A stretch of DNA of 64,000 nucleotides, taken from assembly GCA_034440635.1 (NCBI GenBank), contig JAOTON010001681.1:1900001-1964000 (forward strand), written 5' to 3'. Source of the stretch: Lepas anatifera (taxonomy: Eukaryota > Arthropoda > Thecostraca > Lepadidae). Position 1 is the first letter of the stretch. Every line of letters begins with the position of its first letter. Both the position numbers and the translations under genes were made by a program. Shown one piece after another: positions 36,231 to 47,698 of this stretch. The notes under the pieces are model-generated. The model made no database searches and was not told the origin of the DNA. It saw only the letters and a program-made list of their open reading frames with translations.

Positions 36231-36807
36231 TGCTGCATACTGTGCGTGGAGGCAGTAATATCGGGAATAGAGACTGAGGTGCGCCAAAATTGCCGCTGCA
36301 CTCCTGTAATTCGGTGCTACATTGAGCGTACCAAAAATTAGAAGTTGCGTACCCTAAAATAGAAGACCGACCGGCCGGTGACGTGTGCTACGAGGGTACA
36401 GTTTGAAGGCTCTGTTTGAGCTGATGAGTGAAGTGACGGCAGAGTGCAGTACTATAGCACATTGACTAAACAATAAATAATCATTAATGGAGACAAATTT
36501 TTTTAAGTCATTCTCTTCCCGGTGACGGCCGTCCGAAATCGAGCCGCTTTTGCGTACCCATTTTTAGAAAAAGCGTACCAAAAATAGAAGGAGCGTACCA
36601 ATTTTTGGAAGTACCTTTTTTTGGGTACGCTTGACCATAGTTTCCCTGACTGATTCTGTTCGTAATTTTCATCAACCACTTACCAGACTCACTCAGCGTC
36701 AAGACAAGAGTGTTTTCGGACGATGCAAAGATATATGCTCTCCTAACTAGCGCGAGCTCAGCACAGATTCTCCAGACCACACTCGTGGAAGCTTCTGCCT
36801 GGTCAAA

Positions 36808-37056
36808 CATAGGCAGATCCAGGATTGCCGATCGGGGAGGGCACCTTCCCTGGGGGGACGCCATCCGGACCAGAGGGGCGCCACTTATGACCGGCAAAAC
36901 CTATCAGGTGGGTGTCAAATCCTGTCGGTGGGTGCCAACTTTTGTATCCTGGGGGGGGGGTGGGAAGCGAAATTTCAGGGGGGTGCCATCGACCTTTCAG
37001 GGGGCGCCGAGGGTCGATGGGGGCACTTGCCCCCTTGCCCCCTGGATCCGCCTATG
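36808..37056. mobile_element. hAT-type MITE, family 1, inserted in LINE
   Basis: It has inverted ends CATAGGCAGATCCAGG and CCTGGATCCGCCTATG and a perfect 8-bp duplication TGGTCAAA (36800-36807 and 37057-37064). Removing the element and one duplication restores the LINE reading frame at this point, so the exact empty site can be read. Confidence 0.94.
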
Positions 37057-37799
37057 TGGTCAAATATCTGGCAACTCCCATTTAACATCGCAAAATGCGC
37101 TGTTCTGCACTTTGGTCCTCAAAACAGTCACCACAAGTATGTTATGGAGGGACAGGAGTTGGAGACCCACACTTTGGAAAGGGATCTGGGAATCCTCATT
37201 GACCCATAGTTAAGATTTCGCGAGCAGGCCTCTAGTGCGGCAGCGAAAGGAAATCAGATCCTGGCCATAATCTGTCGCTCCTTTCAGACTATCAAAAGAA
37301 CAACCCTGCCCGTACTTTTCAAGGCCTTGGTTCGCCCCCATCTCGAGTATGGGAAATTGATCGGGGGGCCGTTTAACAGAGGAGACCAGCGGAAGTTAGA
37401 ACAAGTCCAACGCCGTGCTACTCGGCTGGTCTCTGAACTGTGACACCTATCATACACTGAGCGACTGAGAGAACTAGAGCTCCCTTCGTTGTATTATCGT
37501 AGGAGAAGGGGCGACATGATTAGGGTCTACCAGATTGTACGGGGCTCTATAGACCTAGATGCCACAGTGTTCTTCAACCGGGACAACCGTTCAAGAACAA
37601 GGGGTCATACATGCAAATTGGTGAAACCCAGTGCAGTTTCCCGAGTGCGACGAAATGCTTTTGTGGTTAGAGTGATAAACGATTGGAATGCTCTGCCCGA
37701 ATACGTGGTTCAAGCCCCCTCTTCAAGCACATTTAAATCCAGGCTCGACATGCATTTGGCCAGCCTGATGTACACGATTCCGGCTACTGATTAAGACAG

Positions 37800-38640
37800 G
37801 AGCTAGTACAGTGGAAATGGTAGCATTGGGACATGGCAGGGACCGAGCGGCAGACCTATTGGCCGCCCCTGCTCTTCACAGCGTGACACCCAGCTGGTTT
37901 ACAGGTGTGAGGTTTCTGATTTTGATTATGAGTGTGCACTTTGGAGAGTGGGAAATGGGCTGTTTATGTGTGTGTGTGTGAGTGCGTGGATGTGTCTGTC
38001 TGGCTGTATGGTGTTTTCCCAGACATCCTTTCAGGTTCTTGTAGGCAATGTCACATCCTATGTTCTGAGGCTGTCTAGATCAAACTCAACAGGCTATGCC
38101 TCCTAATGTCTGTCTCTGCAACCAACTAACTTTTCATTGAATTTAATGTTGCACATCTCAAAATGCTCAATCCAATGCCAGAGATAAGAATGTGATAATC
38201 TTTCGTGTACTCGTTAGACCTGATACCTATTTGCAAGGGTTACATGTTGATATCTAGCCCTATGTCATCCATGGTCCTTGTACTTGGGCATATTCCAAGA
38301 ACTTGACTGGCAGGCTTTTAGAATAAACAAGTAAAACTCTAGGTATAGGTAGATGCAATTTGTTCAATTTACCCATAGTGATTTTCATAAGTGTCACCAG
38401 TGCCAAAAAAGTGAGGGGGCCAGCCAATCTTCAACCTGATGCTTACCAGAAACTTTCCACATAAGAACCAAAAGCTTTAAATTCGGGCTCCTTGTTGCGC
38501 TCCCCACTGGTTGGTTATAAAGATATCCAATTCTCTCCCATTTTGACTGAGATCAGTAAATTTTTTGGCCATAAAGAGGGGCCAGGCCTGAGCCCCCCCA
38601 TTTCCGACGCTTATGTTGATTTTGATGTGGACGCCCACCT
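37800..38640. other. No recognised gene or element
   Basis: This follows the end of the LINE. It holds a TGTGTGTG run near 37968-37982 and otherwise unremarkable sequence. Confidence 0.35.
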
Positions 38641-38646
38641 TTTGGG

Positions 38647-38818
38647 GGATGAGGTGACTTAGTGGATAGCACCCTTGTCTTCTAAGCCACCGGTCCTGGG
38701 TTCAAGTCCCGGCGGAGCCTCTGAATAAGTCGATCTGATCTCCAAAATACCTTCCAACAGGGTGAGAGTTGGCAACACCGTATGTCCCTGGTAGTTGGTG
38801 CGTCGTTAAAACCCAACA
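38647..38818 (+). repeat. tRNA-derived SINE, family S2
   Basis: The head reads GTGACTTAGTGGATAGCACC, TGTCTTCTAAGCCACCGG and GGTTCAAGTCCCGG (A- and B-boxes). The tail reads CCAACAGGGTGAGAGTTGGC and GCGTCGTTAAAACCC. It matches the minus-strand copy at 21535-21705. Confidence 0.85.
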
Positions 38819-39109
38819 ACACCCACCTTTTGGGTAATTTGTTTATATTGCTAAGTTACTTGGTATTTCACAGTCAAGTGAAATAATGCAAGTTAAAGTT
38901 GAAGTTGAAGTTTGTGTTATTGGAAAAGAGGCCTGAAATGGGCCTGTAGCACCAAATACTACGTCTCGGAAAGTTCTTGGATAACTTTGATGGGATTTGA
39001 GTGGAACTGGTAGGTGAAGTACCATTACTCGTGCCTGAAACTATCCCTATGTCAAAAACTTATCCAGGTTGGTCTTGAACATGGTCAGACTAGTCGAGGA
39101 TACCACATG

Positions 39110-39900
39110 TTAAGGCAGGCTGTTCCAAGCGTCCAGAGACCGTACAGTGATGTGGTGCCTCTGTATTCTCCTGACCGCCCGTTGCTTCTCTAGCCTGAGA
39201 TGGTGACCTCTAGTGTTCAGAGTTCCATTTGCCATCCTGATGACACCTTCAGTCTTCATAAGCCCAGAAATTATTTTATAAATGGCAATCAAATCACCTC
39301 TTTTTCTCCTGAAATATAGACTAGGAAGACGCATTTCTTGCATCTTTGTTTGGTACTGGATATTCCTTCCTTTCACTACCAGCTTGGTGGCCCTCCTCTG
39401 GATGCCTTCGATCTTCTTTTGGTCGGTGATGAACATAGGTCCCCAGATGACGTTGCCATATTCAAGAATGGACCCCACCAATACTTGATAGAGTTTCTTG
39501 AATATCCTCCTGTCTATAACAGTGGTTGACAGATATTAACACTTAAACCAACACAGCAGGCAGATGAACGCGTTTCGACAAAAATTGTCTTCTTCAGCAT
39601 CTATGGTAGGAGGGATAAGGTGCCTATAGACTTCTTTTCCTTATCCCTCCTACCATAGATGCTGAAGAAGACAATTTTTGTCAAACGCATCCTCCTGTCT
39701 ATTATTCTTCTTGAATATCCTCCTGTCCAAGTAAGAGAAAAATCTTTTGATGATGGCAAGAATTCTCCTTGCCTTTTTTATTACCTCTGCAGTATGTTCG
39801 TGAAACTTTAAATTTTCGTCCACTATGACTCCTAAATCTTTTTCGCTTGTTGAGGTCCTGACTTCCTCCTGGCCCATATAGAAAGGTCTTCTTGGGCAAA
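39110..39900 (-). mobile_element. CR1/Jockey-like LINE 3' fragment, broken by a palindrome
   Basis: The minus strand encodes EKDLGVIVDENLKFHEHTAE (39877-39710), then, after the insertion at about 39515-39710, SILEYGNVIWGP, IQRRATKLVVKG, LPSLYFRRKRGDLI and LDAWNSLP. These are RT C-terminal motifs shared with the other LINEs here, but the sequence is a different lineage. Upstream RT is absent. Confidence 0.85.
39577..39682. repeat. Perfect 44-bp inverted repeat, 18-base loop
   Basis: Bases 39577-39620 are the exact reverse complement of 39639-39682. The pairing continues outward through GCGTTT/AAACGC with one bulged base. The structure lies inside the LINE fragment and is bounded by two near-identical copies of CTTGAATATCCTCCTGTC (about 39498 and 39712). 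Confidence 0.9.
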
Positions 39901-39904
39901 TAAA

Positions 39905-41190
39905 ATGTGATTTCCTGATGATTAAATTTAGTCTGAGTTTAGTGCTGTGTGATGTGTGTCCCCTTGAAGTTGGAGTACCTACTATTTTGTGTAAAACAAA
40001 ACAGGCACAATACTATATTTAAAATGATAAATATTGAATAAAGTAAGAATTTACAAATTGTGTGCTTGTATGACTTTATATATTATATGAGCCATGTTTG
40101 GCAGGGTTGGCACTGCGCACTACCCAATGCCCAGGTTTTTTTGTTTGTTTTTTAGTGGGCTTTTTAATGGATAAAACTCACCCAGGTTTTTCATAAATCA
40201 TTTTCTAGATGACCCTAAGTAAAAAAATTGTATTTTTTTGCTATTCACATCAGACCCCGTTCAAGTTGTTTGGCAGCATTACGTCATCATGGCTGGAGAG
40301 GCACTACAGTTACTATGCAGGGCATTGGAGAAATTGCACTTTTCGAAGCTCTAAATAACCTGTTTTAGAACTGTATCAACAAAACTTATATGGTTGAACA
40401 GAAAGCTAAAAGATTTTTATTTGTGAAACCATCAGACGTTTTGCAAAAACTCCAGTGAAGAATATTATTTTTACAAATTTTCCAGAGCGTGTCAAAATAA
40501 GAACATGCTCAGCACTAACAGCTGTTTGCAGTAAGACTAATCTTGATTTTGATTGGCTGTTGATTTCTGACCTTTGATTGGCTGTTGGTGGTACCTGCAG
40601 CAGAAGACAATAAACACCGGTGATCTCTTGAGCGATGGTAAATTTATTTCTCTCGGCTATTAGGTAGGCCTGAGTTGATCAAATAAATGCATGCCCTTTC
40701 AACAAATTCTTTGAAGTGTTATAATTTTTCATTAGATTTACGTAAAATACGCTGCTCGCCGTTGAGATCAAGGTTACTGTCAAATGGGTGAAACAAGTTA
40801 ATTTCGATTTATACTAGATTGGTGCCAAATGCGCCCAAACTTGGTATGTTTCAGCTGATCCTTCCAAAAACTTAGTAGAATCTCCTATAACTTAGTAGGA
40901 AATGGCGGTGACGTCATCATGGGAGGACTATATTTAGTAGGAAACTTGGTTGTACCCGTAGTTAAAGTACCCTGATTCACATCACTTTAAAGCGACTAAG
41001 CCTTGGTATGTGTAGAATATGCCGAAGTTTGGCATAATTAGTACCATATACCACCTCATACAACACGCTGGAATAGTGCATTAAAAGTCCATTTGGATTT
41101 TTAAGAAAAATATTTTTGCGTTCCCTTCCCGGGAAAATGTTGTGTTAGTAGCTTAGTCTCATTCATACTGCGCACTCACACTACGCACAG
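39905..41190. other. No recognised gene or element
   Basis: AT-rich sequence with T-runs. No coding domain or repeat structure is visible to me. Confidence 0.35.
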
Positions 41191-41198
41191 AGTGGAAG

Positions 41199-41545
41199 TT
41201 TCCATTTACCGGCACCCTAACGGGACAACGGCACCACTCAGCGGGCCATATGCTGCTCCGGTCTCTCCAAGCCGCAGCGCCCGGCACAGGCCGAGCCCTC
41301 ATATGAGGGCCGCGGGCGGGAGACCAGACCGGTTGATCACTTTAAAGGCCGAACAGGCCCGTGCACCCACAACCAGGGACGCCGGCTGGCACGGCGTTGA
41401 TTCCACTGCTGCGGCGCGCACTCCCCAGTGTACCGCTATCTCCTGGGTAGGAGGCGGCCGCTGAAAAGGCTGCCACAGGTCAGCCTTGATCCAAGGGCCT
41501 TCCACACCCAAGCATAGCGCCTTTGCCAGCTGCGCCACGGGGGTG
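41199..41545 (-). repeat. tRNA-derived SINE, GC-rich
   Basis: On the minus strand the head near 41545 reads CCCCCGTGGCGCAGCTGGCA (A-box) and later CTTGGATCAAG (weak B-box). It is followed by a GC-rich body to about 41200. Open frames over this body are not supported as genes. Confidence 0.5.
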
Positions 41546-41746
41546 GCTGCATTTGGGAATTCTTGCTGTCTTACCAGGGAAATCATTCCCAAGAATTCAC
41601 ATGTCATTCAAATTGCACATTGTGCAACACAAATTTCTATCATGTTTTGCCATGGGTAAAAGTTGCTGGATAAGACCAATACTGTCTCTGAATATGACGT
41701 TAGTTCTTGTCTGTATCATGCAGTTTTTTTCCCAGAATTCAACCTT

Positions 41747-41771
41747 TATATATATATATATATATATATAA
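41747..41771. repeat. (TA)n microsatellite
   Basis: Uninterrupted TATATA run of about 24 bases. Confidence 0.9.
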
Positions 41772-42149
41772 TGTATGTGTATATATTTTAATTAATTTAT
41801 AAACATCTCTGCAGGGTCAAAATATGTCAAAGTAACAGTGCAGTCTCAGATTGTGACTCAGACTGACTTTGACCTGAGACACAAATAGTTTATTTGTCCA
41901 GCTCATGGAACCTCTAAGGCTTATCGTGGTGGAGTCACATCATGCTGTACTCCAGGCGCGCAGCCAAGGTGGGGTGATCCCTCCTCTTGGCTGAACTTAA
42001 GCACTGTATAGAGCTTACCGCAAGATCTCCCGTCGTTTTCTGATTTATGTTCCCCAAGTTGATTATAAGAAGACTGACACCATCACAATGTTTGTCGTGG
42101 AGACCCTCAATAGCAAGTCTTAAGGGCCCAAGCATTGGTCTGGCAGGGC

Positions 42150-42690
42150 CCACCAAAACCTTGAACTGGGGGCCCAGATTCGGCTATCGGGATAGCAGAG
42201 TTTATCTCTGGCCCCCAGACTTGGTCTCTGAAGCAGCCCCAGCAGTTTTCCAGGGGTTTCCAGAGTTGGTCTGGTGGCACCCCAAAGAGTTTGTCACGGG
42301 GGGTGGGGGCGCCCAGAGCTGATCTCTGAGGGCCCCCAGAGTTGGTCTCGGAGTCTCACTTGGGGATCCAAAAAGTTTTCTCGGGGAGCCCAGGGTTGCT
42401 CTTTCGGATGGCCTTTAAGAATTCGTCTCGGGGTACCTCAGAGTTCGTCTCCAAGGCCTTCGAGGGTTTTTCTCGTCGGCCCATAGAGTTGGTCTCGAAC
42501 CTGGCTGAAAGTTGGTTTCAGGTCCCTAGATTCGGCCCTTGGGGTCCCCAGAGCTGGTCTCGGGGATCCCTAGACTCATTCTCGGGCGACTCAAGAGTTC
42601 TTTCTGGCGGGAGGGGAGGCTTTGTCTCAAGGCGCCGGCCAATTTTTCTCAGACTCCCCAATTATTTCGTATTGGGGGCATCTCAGAGAT
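42150..42690 (+). repeat. Degenerate tandem repeat, unit near 30 bp
   Basis: The motif CCCAGAGTTGGTCTCGGGG recurs with many changes, for example at about 42258, 42313, 42336, 42487 and 42548. It has the look of an old minisatellite. Confidence 0.6.
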
Positions 42691-43555
42691 GGTCCCGGAT
42701 CACAGAATAATGAAAAAGGATACTTCGATTTATTTAGCTTGATAGGCAAAGAAACAAGCAAGGTAGGTAAAAAAACAATAAAAGTCACGTGAACCACACC
42801 GATTCACTCCACAATCCCATCAGCCACCGCTGACGTTCTTTTATTTTCATCAGCGATCTTTGCACTTGGGCCCCGTGCAGTGCCCGCGAGCCTATATCCA
42901 CGCCCCCTTCCCCCGGGCAAATAATGGATACGCCCCTGCTGTGCTCTGATAATTGTGATCTGGTCTTTATTGATGTACTGGACTAAGATTTTCAGCGATA
43001 GCATTTGTCCGTGAGGAATATGAGCTACTGATTTAGAAAAAAGTGAAAGTAAATTCCTGTGGGGCGCGGTGGTGTGGTGCTTGTCGCACCTCATTTCTAC
43101 GGGGTCGCGCGGGTTTACGTCCGTTGGATTTCTTGAGTACGGAGAATCCGGCTCCCAAGAGAAAACAGTAACAAGAGTCGACGACGCCGTATAACCATAG
43201 CAGTGGATGAGTTGATAAGCCCCAAAAATTGTTATTCTGGTCAAAAGTAGGTTCATTTTTCTTATCCATGGGTGCCCATAAAACTAGGAAGGGTTCTGCA
43301 CGCTGCCGTCAATCGGGTACTTCAGAACAGCTTTGGGAATAGTAGCTTCTTCTCCCCTCCGCCACCTGAGGTAAATACTGATAGGCAACGATGATATTGA
43401 AAGCATCACAGTCTTAATGCGTGCTCAAACAATGACATTAATCTAGAAACTGTGTGACGAGAATGCTGCAAAACAAAAATAAAAAACCCGGAAAAAAAAC
43501 AAAAAAAACGCAAAAACCCAGACCCGCGAGCTTTTTACAAAAACCCGGGTGGTGA

Positions 43556-43597
43556 AAGCGGCACTGCACATGAAGCGGCGCATGTGCAGTGCCGCTT
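43556..43597. repeat. Perfect 17-bp hairpin
   Basis: AAGCGGCACTGCACATG, the 8-base loop AAGCGGCG, then the exact reverse complement. The loop repeats the start of the stem. It is preceded by A-rich sequence. Confidence 0.85.
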
Positions 43598-44286
43598 CAG
43601 TGTCTCACACAGCTGGCAGCTCCACCAAACTTCTCCCAGGTAGAAAACCTGCGATGTAATTCTCTAAAATCTGGTGCTGAAGCAGTTCGGGTGGCACCCC
43701 ATGGAGGCGACGCCCTTCATGTGTCATCTCTACTTTTTGTGCTGTTTCTCGCACGCGAGGCTGAACTGCTATTTTAGTGGTGAGCAGACACGTCGGAATT
43801 TTAAATCCAGACCTTGATTTGCGTGTCCCGTAGCTTCCCGACGAGCTCGCCCCCCTCGTCGCTGCGGACCCGTCATCGCCGCGTTATTTGCTTCGTTGCC
43901 CGAGCTGGTTTGCTTCGGAGCTCACAACCTAGCGCGGTGTTGCGTCTCTCTCGCCGACTCGCAGTCTCGTCAGCATCACATCTCTCTCGACGCTTCGTAT
44001 ACCCTCTTCCCGCCACTCTTCCACTGTCAATATTCTGAGGCTTTTGCTCTTTACTCGGGTCTTGAATGGTCTCTGACGTATCATGCGGTGCCTGCCGCCC
44101 GACTTCAGTGTAAATGTGTAATCTAAGCACTTTGCGGCTTGATGCGAGTCTTCCTGTAGTGTCTTTTTTAACATACCTGTATGTGTCTGTGAAATACATG
44201 TCATGGCTGCGCACCTATCCTTTAATTTTTCAATAGAAGATTTGCCTTGTTTTGGTGGCGGCATCTCACCGACCACGCATTAAAGC

Positions 44287-45305
44287 TTAACACACGCTCC
44301 GGTGGGGGGGCGAATTTCGCCCCCTCTCCTGGTTTTCCCTCAAATAGCTCAAAGACGAAGAGACGCAGAACAACAAAACTTGCAGTACATTATCCCTGAT
44401 CAATTGTACACATCTGACCAAATTTTTTAGTTAAGGTCATGTCAGGTCAAGGAGCTATTCGGGGTGAAGTGACCCGACCTCAAAACCTAAAATCAGAGTT
44501 TGAAGCGGCGCCCAGGGAACATCAGCAAACCGATCAGTTTGAAACTTCCACAATATGATAAGGTCATTAGGGTCTCCAAATCTGCTATCTCGGAATTTTG
44601 ATATTGTTGACCTAAGGTGGGGTCAATTTTTTGGTCACCCCATTATAAGTCTATGGTGAAAAATAGAATGGGCTTGTTTTCAGTAAATACAGGATAGATA
44701 AAGCTAAAAATCCTCAAACCGTCTATTCTTACCATGATCTTGACCATAAAGTTGAGTTTTTGAGCACCTGACCTCCCAAAGGTCATATCAGGTCACCGGA
44801 GCAGAGAGTGATTGTTTTGCCAATAACTTCTCACTGAATTGAGATATAGCTCCCATTTTGCTTGCATTGTGCTTATATTGTCACGTGGAGTCGATTGATA
44901 TGCAGCTTGACCATGCCAGGTCACTCTGCGACCCTGACCTAGCTCGAGGTCAGGTCATTTTCACTATTTGACCTAGCAAAGTCATATTATACATCATTCG
45001 ATTCGCCACGATGAGAGGAATCCAATGATGCATAAAGATTTTCTCTAGCTCCCCTGAGGGCAAATCTAGAGGGGAAACGTACACTGCTCTGTTGTAAGCC
45101 TATGGAGCCTTCTTTGACCTATGCTGACCTCAATATTGACCTGAAATAAAAATTATTCGTATAAAATTTATTCGTTTTGTCAAGAGCTTTCGAACGCTAC
45201 CCGTAATTTTCCTTTAGCTTTCGTGGGGAACGAGATACGGAGGGGGCGAAAAACGCCCCCCAGCGGGGCGCGTCATGCAAGGGACCCCAGCGGGGCGCGT
45301 GTTAA
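44287..45305. mobile_element. TTAA-flanked, AGGTCA-rich element (about 1 kb)
   Basis: It starts TTAACACACGC and ends GCGTGTTAA, with GGGGCGAA/TTCGCCCC blocks just inside each end. The interior aligns by eye with 19451-20452 (GTTTGAAACTTCC, GGGTCTCCAAA, TATTGTTGACCTAAGG) and has many AGGTCA/TGACCT hexamers. There is no transposase frame. Confidence 0.7.
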
Positions 45306-46268
45306 TTGTAAATGCTCATCTGTGTAATACAGCTTGCTCTTAGGATCTCAATTTTTGTATGACAGTGCCCTTTTGAGCGCCAGTTTTATTTAGTTTAAAT
45401 ACGTGTTGTGGTTAGCAATGCACACATCACTCATCGCAAAGGTTGTGCGTCGCTGTGTTCAAGTGGCGCTGGTTTTCTGTGCGACGGCGCGATCCGCCTC
45501 TGCCATCCACTCACCATAGCAGCTATCGAAACAGAAGTGTACCCATATGCCAAGGCCCATGGGCTTGTGAAGGGTCAGTATGCCCGAATAACATTGGCTT
45601 TGTTTTCAGTTGGGAATATCGACTCTGGAGCTGATTGGGATGCTGAAGCTCAGAACATTGGTCTCGTTTGGAGTTGGCCGGGTGACATCTCGAGGTAACT
45701 TGACATCCAGCGGGGCTAACGAGGAAACTAAGTGTTCTGACCAGTTTTCATTTTGAACACAGCAGCTTAAATGAATATGCGAACATCTGCTCACAGATCT
45801 TCATTGTACTTGGAATGAGGTATGCGATTAGCTTAAAAATAGTCGTAGCTCTCGTCTACGATATTTTATGTTTTAGATGGCCACTGCTCCACACTTGCTC
45901 CTTCCTTTCATATTGATGTTAAAGGGATTGAGGCGCCTTTTGAAGTGGCATTTAGCGTAGAGAATATAAGATAAAGTCCACCGGACTCCTGTTTGACTCC
46001 TGTTTGATATTTAATCTGCTCCCAAGCACACCGTTTGCGGGGAAATAAGATGTGCTAAACGGAATGTCCCACCTAATCAAAATGATAAAGTCTGTTTGTG
46101 GAAAAATTAATGCAGAAATCTCGAAACTGCATTTTGCTTTCGCGTTAAATCGCTCACAAAAAATACAACTTTTTTCTTGCAATTTATGGTGTCATAAAAA
46201 CAGCATGTTTTCCATATGCTGAAGAATATCCTTCACCGCAAGCAAGACATAGAACATAGACTGGCAGC

Positions 46269-46650
46269 CAGTGGCGGATCCAGCCGGTCGGTTTGGGAGG
46301 GGCAAACCAAAGTCAAACGTCGAAAAAAACGTCGCGCCGTGAAAGCTGCGCCACAACATCACGTCCCGGTAGAATTTGTGAATTTTGGGTATTTGAGGCG
46401 AAGAGCAAAAAAAAACGTCACGGGTTGAAAAATATGGGTTTGAGATACTTTTCCGGTCCGAGGCCCAATATTTACACTGAACTTAACTGGTTCTGTTTGA
46501 ATTTGAGAGTTAAAGCACCAGAATCTTGCTTATAAACTAAAAAGGAGTCGGGGGAAAAAGGAGGTCGATCACTTGGGGGGAAACATAGTTTTACCCTGAG
46601 CTTTTCCGTTTGGGGGAATGCCTTTTTGCCCCCCCTTGGATCTGCCACTG
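46269..46650. mobile_element. hAT-type MITE, family 3
   Basis: It starts CAGTGGCGGATCCAG and ends TTGGATCTGCCACTG. A perfect 8-bp duplication CTGGCAGC flanks it (46261-46268 and 46651-46658). The 382-bp interior is non-coding. Older relatives are at 11840-12060 and 31450-31660. Confidence 0.92.
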
Positions 46651-46829
46651 CTGGCAGCTCCAACCGAATTAATATCCAACCTAAATGTTTCTTCAACATT
46701 GGAAATCGAAGATAAGGTTGGAATGAAAATTTATAGTGGTAATATCTTGATTTTTTTCTCTGGAGTTTACTGGCACATGAAGCTGTTGAATAAAAAAGTA
46801 GAACAGGATGTTGTAAGGCCACGTCACTC

Positions 46830-47090
46830 GTTTGCATGATATTTTCAGTAAGTGGGAGGGGCGTATGGTTTAAACCAATACTTTTGTTATAGCCCGATCG
46901 GATGGGATCCTTTCTGCGTTTGAATGAGGGTCTTAGTGCCCTTTATTTTGAGATATGAATTATGCGGGAATCTAATGCATGGAGCTTTGGGTGCAGATAA
47001 ATATGCCAGTAACGGTCTCTCGACATGCTTTATCAAACTGCAATATCAGTTGAAAACCCGTGATACCAGTGGAGCACTGCCTTGAAGAGC
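46830..47090 (+). repeat. Interspersed repeat shared with 30.8 kb and 11.7 kb
   Basis: GCATGATATTTTCAGTAAGT through TGGAGCACTGCCTTGAA follows the same order of blocks as 30790-31055. It is not coding. Confidence 0.55.
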
Positions 47091-47698
47091 TGACGGGCGC
47101 CGGCCGGCGTTACCAATGGCCCTCGGCCGGCGGCCGTCAGGCGGAGGGAGGGTAGGTCAGGGAGGCCTGTCAATAGTGCGCTTCAAAAGAGTCGCGCCCA
47201 TCAGACTCTGTTGCACCTGAAAATGTGAGTTTTGAGGGAAACTAAATGCGAAACGTTCATACCACGCGGAGTTGCCCTGTTCCCTTTGCTGTTCGCCCGT
47301 CTTCTCACCGGGAGCGGTGTGTAAGTGGTGTACCATATGTGGACCCCGTGGGGCGTGCAATGGCAATGGATGTATGGCTGAGGCCAGGTAGTGCTTTCAA
47401 ATGTACGATTATGCTTGGTCTCAGCTCTTCCATGGGCCTTATTTAGCTCGCCATTTTATAGCGTTGGAAAACCACCCACTGTTGGTATCGGTACGAAGCA
47501 CACACCTGCCTTACCAGACCTTCCATTGCTGTTGCAGGCTTCTGAAGAGGTCAAGCGATAAACGCTCCGCTCGTCACATTAAAGAATAAGTTCCCAATCT
47601 GAAAAGCCGCCTAAAGCTCAGCAAAAATAGCGTGGACGCACTCGAATATCGTGAATACAGCAGCCCAGTCCTCCACAACGGACGGGCGTCTGCCAGCA

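Larger units (their letters stand above)
32612..36652. mobile_element. 4.0-kb terminal-inverted-repeat DNA transposon, non-autonomous
   Basis: The left end AGTAAGGGAAACTATGGTCA and the right end (reverse complement AGTCAGGGAAACTATGGTCA) match except for one base, and the match continues through AGCGTACC. A short duplication ATTC flanks it (32608-32611 and 36653-36656) inside the LINE RT. Next to each end are several copies of GCGTACC plus AAAAATAGAAG in tandem or inverted form (32635-32740 and 36325-36635). Only short frames occur inside, with no transposase recognised; 33905-34201 is the longest clean one and has no known motif. Family A and MITE family 1 relatives are nested within. Confidence 0.85.
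32096..37794 (+). mobile_element. CR1/Jockey-like LINE RT, split by two later insertions
   Basis: Bases 32150-32611 encode RT motifs [36 protein letters not shown] and [13 protein letters not shown]. The frame stops at the 4-kb insertion and resumes at 36653 with FVIFINHLPDSLSV and the FSDDAKIY box (FADD variant). It is broken again by the MITE at 36808-37056 and resumes with WQLPFNIAKCAVLHFG. The tail to 37794 has RVQRRATRLVSEL, LPSLYYRRRRGDMI and WNALPEYVV. In-frame stops (near 37207 and 37441) show decay apart from the insertions. The order of nesting is LINE first, then the two DNA elements. Confidence 0.9.

Noticed and set aside
43873..44276. Basic ORFs of about 115 codons on the minus strand
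   Set aside because: No domain, no splice or promoter context, and overlapping open frames on both strands. Treated as chance.
45408..45698. Plus-strand ORF of 96 codons
   Set aside because: No recognised motif, and an overlapping frame of similar length exists. Not enough to call a gene.
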